NCBI GenBank assembly: GCA_934463455.1
Contig: CAKSJU010000068.1
Coordinates: 1-11,731 of the forward strand
From: an uncultured Clostridia bacterium
Lineage (GTDB): Bacteria > Bacillota > Clostridia > UBA1381
Direction of reading: 5' to 3'
Length of the DNA stretch: 11,731 bases
Shown: positions 6,983 through 11,731 of the stretch, piece after piece
How the letters are laid out: each line of letters opens with the position of its first letter
Numbering within the stretch: the stretch's first letter is position 1
Translations under genes and position numbers: made by a program
The notes under the pieces: generated by a model
What the model was told of the DNA's origin: nothing
Database searches by the model: none
The model's input: the letters and a program-made list of their open reading frames with translations, nothing else

Positions 6983-7951
6983 TTAATTGTTTTTTAAGAA
7001 TTTTTCATGAGCCTGTCTTAATTCTTCGGCTTTTTCCTCGGGAGCGGTAGGATTGCAATGTGCCCACGCGCCTGTTTCCGAAGAAGCGTTGAATTTTATT
7101 TTATCTGCCGAGCGCATCGGCGGATAAAAAGCAATATGAAAATGATGAAAGTCGGTATTTCCGCTGTTTACCGGATTTTGATACATGCACATCATATACG
7201 GGAATGTAAATCCGAATAAGCTGTCAAGTGTTCCGCTTGCTTCCTTTAAGGTTTGCGCAAGAGAATCTTTTTCTTTGTCGGTCAATTCGGTAATATTCTG
7301 TACATGGCGCTTTGCCGCTACATATATACCGTACGGATATTCGCAGAAAAACGGTAAAAAGACAACAAAATCATCATTTTCAAATATAATTCGGCTGCCT
7401 GCCTTTTTCTCTTCTTCAATCATATCACAGAAAAGGCATCTGCCTGTTTCGGATAAGTGTTCTTTAAATGAGTTTATTTCAAGCTCGATTTTTTTTGGTA
7501 TTACCGAGTATCCGTATATTTGCCCGTGAGGGTGCGGCATTGTAACTCCGACTGCGGCACCTCTGTTTTCAAAAATAAATATGTATTTGATTTTTTCGTC
7601 TTTTTGAATTTCTTCAAAACGCTCGCACCAAAGGTCCACCAGCTTGCGTATATGTGCGACGGGAAGCTCGGGCAGTGTAACAGTGTGTTCGGGTGAATAG
7701 AGTATTACCTCGCATTTTCCGTATGCCGGGCGGGTTTGGAAAAAATCGTTCGAAACATCGTCCGGAGTCGGTGGGTTTTGACTCAATGCGGGGAAATCAT
7801 TGTCATATTCGTATACGTCAAAATGTTCCGGAACCTTGCCCGAGCCGGGGCAAAACGGACACCAATCTTTTGGCATCTGCGGTCTGTTTTGACGATGTGA
7901 TGCAATCATTACCCAGTCTTTTATAAGTGGGTTCCAACGTAATTCTGCCAT
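6983..7951 (-). CDS. galT: Galactose-1-phosphate uridylyltransferase (class I)
   Basis: 322-aa GalT of the HIT superfamily, which swaps UMP between UDP-glucose and galactose-1-phosphate in the Leloir pathway. Zn ligands expected from the E. coli enzyme align as Cys31 and Cys34 (WCPFCPG), His89 (YSPEHT) and His140, with His142 in MPHPHGQIYGY as the uridylylated nucleophile. The second HIT repeat contains FHHFHIAFYPP (268-278). It is slightly shorter than the 348-aa E. coli protein but complete. A second CxxC (RCLFCD, 171-176) is also present. The start is supported by an AAAGGA site and by a strong promoter at 8005-8033. It is the first gene of a minus-strand operon with an SGNH hydrolase, an Alum_res PLP enzyme and uxaC. 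galK and galE are not in the window and must be elsewhere. Confidence 0.96.
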   Translation of the reverse strand: MAELRWNPLIKDWVMIASHRQNRPQMPKDWCPFCPGSGKVPEHFDVYEYDNDFPALSQNPPTPDDVSNDFFQTRPAYGKCEVILYSPEHTVTLPELPVAHIRKLVDLWCERFEEIQKDEKIKYIFIFENRGAAVGVTMPHPHGQIYGYSVIPKKIELEINSFKEHLSETGRCLFCDMIEEEKKAGSRIIFENDDFVVFLPFFCEYPYGIYVAAKRHVQNITELTDKEKDSLAQTLKEASGTLDSLFGFTFPYMMCMYQNPVNSGNTDFHHFHIAFYPPMRSADKIKFNASSETGAWAHCNPTAPEEKAEELRQAHEKFLKNN

Positions 7952-7975
7952 ATTGTAACAATTCCTTTCTTTAGC

Positions 7976-7993
7976 AGCCGAAAAATGTCGGCT
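7976..7993 (-). promoter_or_regulatory. 5'-leader hairpin of the galT operon
   Basis: AGCCGA (7976-7981) and TCGGCT (7988-7993) form a perfect 6-bp stem with a 6-base loop. It falls within a few bases of the expected transcription start, so the mRNA would begin with a stem-loop, a feature often associated with stability against 5'-end decay. It has no T-run and no recognisable riboswitch consensus. Confidence 0.45.
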
Positions 7994-8004
7994 TATATAT
8001 GTAT

Positions 8005-8033
8005 ATTTTACTACTTAGGTCAATATATGTCAA
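8005..8033 (-). promoter_or_regulatory. Sigma-A type promoter for the galT operon
   Basis: On the minus strand TTGACA (8028-8033) and TAAAAT (8005-8010) are separated by 17 bases. Transcription would begin near 7998 and leave a leader of about 45 bases. The promoter lies back-to-back with that of the plus-strand gene beginning at 8137. I do not see an obvious symmetric operator at this promoter. Confidence 0.8.
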
Positions 8034-8079
8034 CCGATTTTTAAATAAAAAACACAAATTCGGCAAATCGGAATATTAA

Positions 8080-8108
8080 ATGACAACAAAGACAATAATA
8101 AATATAAA
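8080..8108 (+). promoter_or_regulatory. Promoter for the Mur-ligase-like gene, overlapping a false upstream ATG
   Basis: ATGACA (8080-8085), one base from the TTGACA consensus, is 17 bases before TATAAA (8103-8108). Transcription would start near 8115. This places the in-frame ATG at 8080 inside the -35 box, which argues against that ATG as the translation start and for the ATG at 8137. Confidence 0.55.
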
Positions 8109-8136
8109 TTTTGCATGCAATGAAAGGAAGAGGCGG

Positions 8137-8709
8137 ATGACGGTCATCGGTGTGCTTTCAAAAAAATTTGCGGGAAGAACGGAAAAGCTTATAAGAGATA
8201 TGTTTGCGTCGGAGGGGAAAAAGACCGTACGCGCGGAAAATGCAAAGATAACCCGTGAAGAAATGGAATATTTCGAATACGCGGGTGTGGATTTTTTGAT
8301 TTTAACTTTAAAAAAGGACAGCATAAAGCCGATTTGTTTGGATATACTTGTGCTGGAAAGATGCGAGGATATAACAAACGAGCTTATAAAATGCGTGGCG
8401 GCGGATACTCGGCTTATATATTATGCGCAGGGGGATAATGTGCCCGTATTTGTACATCCGAATGCGATAAGCTGCGGCATGGCATATAAATCGGAAGCAA
8501 CCGCATCAAGTATTGACTATAAATACGACGGGATTTCATTTGTATATTGTCTTCAAAGACCTGTTGAAACACTTGAGGGAGAAATTGTGGAGGCGGGAGA
8601 AAAAAAGGTGTATATTCCGAATATTAAATCCGATATAGACAGTGTGATTGCCGCTGTGACATGCTCTATGATATGCGGAATAAATGTGCCGTCAAAGGTG
8701 AGACTCTGA
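8137..8709 (+). CDS. Uncharacterised protein resembling a Mur-ligase domain without the ATP-binding loop
   Basis: 190 aa from the ATG at 8137, chosen because AAAGGAAGAGG lies just before it and because the earlier in-frame ATG at 8080 (209 aa) falls in the likely promoter and has no ribosome site. The opening MTVIGVLSKKFAGRTEKLI (20-Met start) parallels the strand, loop and helix of Mur ligases (IGVTGTNGKTTT) but lacks the GKT/S P-loop. Residues about 108-183 (AISCGMAYKSEATASS, then FVYCLQRPVETLEGEIVE and a final hydrophobic helix ending CGI) follow the pattern of the Mur central domain after its NxD region. It looks like a shortened, probably non-catalytic relative; Clostridia carry similar small proteins of unknown role. 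No signal peptide or membrane segment is seen. It lies 155 bases upstream of ssb on the same strand and could share its transcript. The family link is by eye, moderate confidence; the reading frame itself is solid. Confidence 0.6.
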   Translation: MTVIGVLSKKFAGRTEKLIRDMFASEGKKTVRAENAKITREEMEYFEYAGVDFLILTLKKDSIKPICLDILVLERCEDITNELIKCVAADTRLIYYAQGDNVPVFVHPNAISCGMAYKSEATASSIDYKYDGISFVYCLQRPVETLEGEIVEAGEKKVYIPNIKSDIDSVIAAVTCSMICGINVPSKVRL

Positions 8710-8822
8710 TGGGTTTTCGAGTATTGATAAACTTTTAAAATTAACGAAAGAACGGAGCATTTTAAAATAAAAGCAGAATATTTTCAGGGAAGACGGAATA
8801 AATATAACAAGAAGATAAAGAC

Positions 8823-8843
8823 AAAGCGCACGACTTGCGCCTT
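8823..8843 (+). promoter_or_regulatory. Small hairpin in front of the ssb ribosome site
   Basis: AAAGCGCA (8823-8830) and TGCGCCTT (8836-8843) pair over 8 positions with one mismatch around the loop CGACT. It is followed 8 bases later by the AGGAGG ribosome site of ssb and has no T-run, so it is not a typical terminator. It could modulate ssb translation or separate ssb from the upstream message. The rest of the 155-base gap (8710-8864) holds no gene I can support. Confidence 0.35.
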
Positions 8844-8864
8844 GAGTATTAGGAGGATGAGCAT

Positions 8865-9491
8865 ATGGAAAACAACGTCTGCAACAATCGGGCGGAAATG
8901 ATAGGCACTGTGGAGGATGAGCCGGTATTTAATCATGAATTGTTCGGGGAAAATTTTTACACATTTACACTGAGAATACCGCGCTTATCGGGGATTAACG
9001 ATTATATAAAAATAATGATTTCGGACAGACTTATGACCGATTTTGATATAACAATGGGTAAAAAAGTTGAAATAACCGGTCAGTTTCGTTCCTACAACAG
9101 CTATAACGAAGGGGAAAACAGGCTGATATTGACCGTTTTTGCAAAAGATATAAAAGAGCCGGATGAGGAAGATGAGGACAAAAATCCGAATTTGCTGTAC
9201 TTAAACGGCTTTGTGTGCAAAGAGCCTGTTTACCGTACAACACCTTTCGGGAGAGAAATAACTGATATATTGCTTGCGGTTAACAGAACTTATAATAAAT
9301 CTGACTACATACCCATAATAGCATGGGGCAGAAATGCAAGATACTGCCGCAGCTTTACGGTGGGTGACAGAGTGAAAATCTGGGGAAGAGTTCAGTCGCG
9401 CGAATATCAGAAAAAGCTTGATGAAGAAACTACAGTAACCAAAACGGCTTATGAGGTTTCGATAAGTAAGCTTGAGCTGGCGGAGGATTGA
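8865..9491 (+). CDS. Single-stranded DNA-binding protein with two OB folds
   Basis: 208-aa protein made of two SSB-like OB domains: OB1 about 6-97 (ends GQFRSYNSYNEGENRLILTVFAKDI-like, seen around 72-96) and OB2 about 111-205, which carries the classic SSB strands (YIPIIAWGRNA at 148-158 and WGRVQSREYQKK at 173-184). A short acidic linker (EPDEEDEDK, 98-106) joins them. The bacterial SSB acidic tail ending in DDxPF is missing; the protein ends LELAED. It should bind ssDNA, but without the tip it would not recruit partners in the standard way, so it is probably an accessory SSB rather than the replicative one. Similar tandem-OB proteins occur in Clostridia. A strong AGGAGG lies 8 bases before the start. 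A hairpin terminator follows at 9511-9562. Confidence 0.82.
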   Translation: MENNVCNNRAEMIGTVEDEPVFNHELFGENFYTFTLRIPRLSGINDYIKIMISDRLMTDFDITMGKKVEITGQFRSYNSYNEGENRLILTVFAKDIKEPDEEDEDKNPNLLYLNGFVCKEPVYRTTPFGREITDILLAVNRTYNKSDYIPIIAWGRNARYCRSFTVGDRVKIWGRVQSREYQKKLDEETTVTKTAYEVSISKLELAED

Positions 9492-9510
9492 ATAATTAAA
9501 ATAATAAAAA

Positions 9511-9562
9511 AATGCGGATATTTTCGGGCGGTTTATATACCGCTTTATGAAATATCCGCATT
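9511..9562. terminator. Terminator between converging ssb and mgtC-family genes
   Basis: A 13-bp perfect stem, AATGCGGATATTT (9511-9523) with AAATATCCGCATT (9550-9562), carries an inner 5-bp hairpin GCGGT/ACCGC (9528-9532, 9539-9543). On the minus strand it is followed by T7 (9505-9511 as A on plus), a good terminator for the MgtC-family gene. On the plus strand the tail TTCTTAAT is weaker, so termination of ssb is plausible but less certain. Confidence 0.85.
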
Positions 9563-9586
9563 CTTAATATAATCATATTGTCAATA

Positions 9587-10240
9587 TCAGCAGGGAGAAA
9601 CTTTGCTTCCTTTGTATTTTTCTACAAGCATTTCTTCTTTTATATCGGCAGGCACTTCAAGCTTAAAGGTAAAGCGCATCTCGCCTGTTTCGGCATTATT
9701 CGCAACCTCGGTGGAATAGACATGTATATCCAAAGCGTCGAACTGACTATACATTCTTCCCTGAAAATCCGGTTTTCCGTCACCGGCAAGAGAAAATTTC
9801 ACCAATTTCGGAACTTGTGTAAGCTTGCTGTTACGGTGCAGAACTATTTGAATAATTAGTATAACACCGGTTGTGAAAAATCCTATTGCATACATTCCCG
9901 CACCGAAAGCCATTCCTATTCCGGCGGTTGCCCAAACTCCTGCGGCGGTGGTAAGTCCGGTTATGGTGTTTTTGTGGACAAATATCATGCCGGCACCCAA
10001 AAAACCTATTCCGGATACAATCTGTGCCGCAACTCTCGATGCGTCGTGAGAGGAAATATCGGTAAATCCGTATTTCGAAATAATCATCATAAGTGCCGAG
10101 CCGCATGCCACAATGCAATGCGTTCTTACTCCGGCTTCTTTTGCCCGGTTTTTTCTTTCCCAGCCTATACATATTCCGCATAAGCAAGCAAGCACTATCC
10201 TGAGTGCATAATCAAAATTTGCGGATATTAAATAATTCAT
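9587..10240 (-). CDS. MgtC/SapB family inner-membrane protein
   Basis: 217-aa membrane protein. The N-terminal half has about four to five hydrophobic segments (roughly 11-27, 42-57, 73-88, 98-115, 117-134) and the family hallmarks GWERKNRAKEAGVRTH (26-41), VSGIGFLGAGMIF (75-87) and GLTTAAGVW (95-103). The C-terminal part (about 140-217) is soluble and resembles the ACT-like regulatory domain found in many MgtC relatives. In Salmonella, MgtC supports growth in low Mg2+ and inhibits the F-type ATP synthase; the job in Clostridia is not settled. A strong AAGGAGG (10247-10255) precedes the start. I see no M-box-type Mg2+ riboswitch in the short 5' region and no confident promoter. The gene is divergent from radA and converges on ssb. 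Confidence 0.92.
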   Translation of the reverse strand: MNYLISANFDYALRIVLACLCGICIGWERKNRAKEAGVRTHCIVACGSALMMIISKYGFTDISSHDASRVAAQIVSGIGFLGAGMIFVHKNTITGLTTAAGVWATAGIGMAFGAGMYAIGFFTTGVILIIQIVLHRNSKLTQVPKLVKFSLAGDGKPDFQGRMYSQFDALDIHVYSTEVANNAETGEMRFTFKLEVPADIKEEMLVEKYKGSKVSPC

Positions 10241-10315
10241 GTCTTTTTCCTCCTTGTAAAATTTATCTTAGTTAATTGTAAAATGTGAAACAGTTAGCTA
10301 AAATTTAACTATAAA

Positions 10316-10344
10316 TTGACATTATCATTAATATATGATAAAAT
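10316..10344 (+). promoter_or_regulatory. Sigma-A type promoter for radA
   Basis: A perfect TTGACA (10316-10321) and TAAAAT (10339-10344) are separated by 17 bases. Transcription would start near 10351, leaving a leader of about 50 bases that contains a weak AACAC/GTGTT hairpin (10364-10368, 10376-10380) before the AGAGGT ribosome site. radA therefore appears to be expressed from its own promoter here. Confidence 0.8.
10322..10341. promoter_or_regulatory. Perfect inverted repeat within the radA promoter, candidate operator
   Basis: TTATCAT (10322-10328) and ATGATAA (10335-10341) form a perfect 7-bp inverted repeat with a 6-base centre, and fill the spacer exactly between the -35 and -10 boxes, touching the -10. 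This is a classic position for a dimeric repressor. It does not match the SOS LexA boxes I know (Bacillus GAAC-N4-GTTC). The site is very AT-rich, so chance is a real alternative. Confidence 0.4.
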
Positions 10345-10399
10345 AAATATGATAGGATATTCTAACACTTTTTTTGTGTTTTGTCAAGAGGTAAAAAGT

Positions 10400-11731
10400 A
10401 TGAAAACAAAAATTAATTATATATGCACCGAGTGCGGTTATCAGACTCCGAAATGGATGGGGAAATGTCCGGGGTGCGGAGGGTGGAACACATTGGTCGA
10501 AACTGTTGTCGGAGAAAAAAAGGAAGTAAAAAAAACATCTTCCGCATATGTGAAAAAGCCTAAAAAAATTCATGAAATAAGCGGTGAGGATGAAACCCGT
10601 ATGCTGACAGGCATGCCGGAGTTGGACAGAGTTTTGGGCGGCGGACTGGTAAAAGGCTCGCTTGTACTGGTAGGGGGAGACCCCGGAATAGGCAAATCCA
10701 CGCTTTTGCTGCAAATATGCCAGAGTCTGGGCAAAAAGGTGCTTTATATTTCTGGAGAGGAATCGGAACGACAGATAAAAATCAGAGCAAGCCGTCTCGG
10801 AGTAACATCGGAGGATATTTACATAGTGTCGGAAAATGATGTCGGAACGGTTATTGAAACGATACGTGCCGCTGAGCCGGATGTTGTAATTATAGATTCA
10901 ATTCAAACTATGATGTGTGATCAGATTGCGTCGGCAGCCGGCAGTGTACCGCAGGTACGAGAGGCAACGAATGCTTTTATGAATATTGCAAAGGGCGAAA
11001 ACATTGCAATGTTTATTGTCGGACATGTTACAAAGGACGGAGCTATTGCAGGACCGCGCGTCCTTGAACATATGGTGGACTGCGTGCTTTATTTTGAGGG
11101 AGACAGGCAAATGTCGTTTAGGATTTTGCGCGCGGTAAAAAATCGATTTGGCTCAACCAACGAAATCGGAGTATTTGAAATGAAGCATGAAGGACTTGCC
11201 GAAGTGGAAAATCCGTCCGCAATGCTGCTTGAGGGAAGAAACTCCAATTCATCGGGAAGCGGTATTGTCTGCACAATGGAGGGAACAAGAGGAGTGCTTG
11301 CAGAGGTACAGGCACTGGTTGCTCCGACAGGCTTTGGCTATCCGCGCCGCATGTCGTCCGGAATAGACCTCAACAGGCTGATTCTTATGATAGCTGTTTT
11401 GGAACGCAGAGCGGGGGTAAATTTGTCAAATCAGGATGTGTATATAAATGTTGCCGGAGGCTTGAAAATAGATGAAACTGCCGCGGATTTGGGGCTTTGT
11501 GCGGCAATTGTGAGCGGTGCGCGCGATATAATTATTCCGTCGGATTTAATATTTATCGGGGAAGTGGGACTCGGCGGAGAGCTACGTGCTGTTTCACAGA
11601 TAGAAAAAAGATTGTCGGAGGCGGCAAAGCTCGGATTTTCAAGAGCGGTTGTTCCGAAGCAATCGTTAAAGGGAATAAATATTCCGAAAGATTTTAAAGC
11701 TTTGGGTGCTGCAAGCATTGCACAGGCAGTA
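10400..11731 (+). CDS. radA: DNA repair and recombination protein RadA (Sms), C-terminus beyond window
   Basis: 444 codons are present with no stop, so the gene runs off the window; family members are about 450-460 aa, so only the last few codons are missing. RadA is a RecA-like hexameric ATPase that promotes branch migration and D-loop extension in recombination repair. Domains in order: a zinc finger with Cys9, Cys12, Cys23 and Cys26 (CTEC...CPGC); a RecA core with Walker A GGDPGIGKST (92-101, Lys99) and the Walker B-like VVIIDSIQT; the RadA-specific KNRFG (247-251); and a Lon-protease-like C-terminal domain (DVYINVAGGLKIDETAADLGL, then GEVGLGGELR) that lacks proteolytic activity in characterised RadA. 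Start at 10400 follows AGAGGT by 7 bases. In many Firmicutes radA sits with clpC and disA; here it has its own promoter and a divergent mgtC-family neighbour. Confidence 0.96.
   Translation, partial: MKTKINYICTECGYQTPKWMGKCPGCGGWNTLVETVVGEKKEVKKTSSAYVKKPKKIHEISGEDETRMLTGMPELDRVLGGGLVKGSLVLVGGDPGIGKSTLLLQICQSLGKKVLYISGEESERQIKIRASRLGVTSEDIYIVSENDVGTVIETIRAAEPDVVIIDSIQTMMCDQIASAAGSVPQVREATNAFMNIAKGENIAMFIVGHVTKDGAIAGPRVLEHMVDCVLYFEGDRQMSFRILRAVKNRFGSTNEIGVFEMKHEGLAEVENPSAMLLEGRNSNSSGSGIVCTMEGTRGVLAEVQALVAPTGFGYPRRMSSGIDLNRLILMIAVLERRAGVNLSNQDVYINVAGGLKIDETAADLGLCAAIVSGARDIIIPSDLIFIGEVGLGGELRAVSQIEKRLSEAAKLGFSRAVVPKQSLKGINIPKDFKALGAASIAQAV

Noticed and set aside
10241..10315. Possible Mg2+ riboswitch (M-box) or T-box leader upstream of the MgtC-family gene
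   Set aside because: The space is under 160 bases, shared with the radA promoter, and shows no M-box core or T-box GGUGG-type motif; only weak AT-rich repeats are visible.
10328..10714. 128-aa minus-strand frame over the start of radA
   Set aside because: It overlaps the radA promoter and zinc finger, has no ribosome site and its residues look like antisense of RadA codons.
1..11731. Mobile element, defence system, CRISPR array or tRNA gene
   Set aside because: No transposase, integrase, nuclease or repeat-spacer pattern, and no cloverleaf-like sequence was seen on either strand; all main genes are metabolic, repair or membrane functions.

Overview
The window looks like chromosomal DNA from a low-to-moderate GC Bacillota (Clostridia) bacterium, probably a gut or other anaerobic, plant-polysaccharide-using lineage. 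The support is AT-rich intergenic DNA, strong AGGAGG-type ribosome binding sites, TTGACA-17-TATAAT-type promoters, a clostridial-style tandem OB-fold SSB, an 'aluminum resistance' PLP enzyme and a RadA with typical Firmicute organisation. No organism name can be read directly from the sequence.

Layout. (1) Positions 1-212 hold no supportable gene and end in a strong structured terminator (106-157). (2) 213-977, minus: tcdA (t6A-cyclising dehydratase) with a perfect-consensus promoter at 1020-1048. (3) 1054-1203, minus: an open, start-less 49-codon reading frame that resembles the end of a carbohydrate-active enzyme and follows the stop of the next gene. (4) 1200-3140, minus: a 646-aa unrecognised protein with glycoside-hydrolase-like architecture and its own promoter (3174-3202). 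(5) 3242-3269: terminator, then a structured intergenic element (3275-3365). (6) 3378-7951, minus: a probable operon galT - SGNH hydrolase - PLP-dependent Alum_res enzyme - uxaC, driven by a good promoter (8005-8033); a second structured spacer (about 4842-4904) lies before uxaC. (7) 8080-9491, plus: divergently transcribed Mur-ligase-like protein and tandem-OB SSB. (8) 9511-9562: a long hairpin terminator between the converging ssb and mgtC genes. (9) 9587-10240, minus: MgtC/SapB-family membrane protein. (10) 10400 to the window edge, plus: radA, lacking only its last codons, with a consensus promoter that contains a perfect inverted repeat.

How the genes may work together. galT (Leloir galactose use), uxaC (hexuronate isomerisation), an SGNH esterase and a nearby hydrolase-like protein fit together as use of galactose plus uronic acid, as released from acetylated pectin-type glycans; this is inference from context. 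The remaining genes (tcdA, ssb, mgtC, radA) are housekeeping or stress genes with independent promoters. I found no CRISPR array, transposase, integrase, tRNA or rRNA. The most unusual items are the two hairpin-rich intergenic elements flanking uxaC, the uncharacterised 646-aa protein with its out-of-frame coding tail, the Mur-ligase-like protein without an ATP-binding loop, and the palindrome inside the radA promoter. I do not see convincing evidence of a wholly new multi-gene system.
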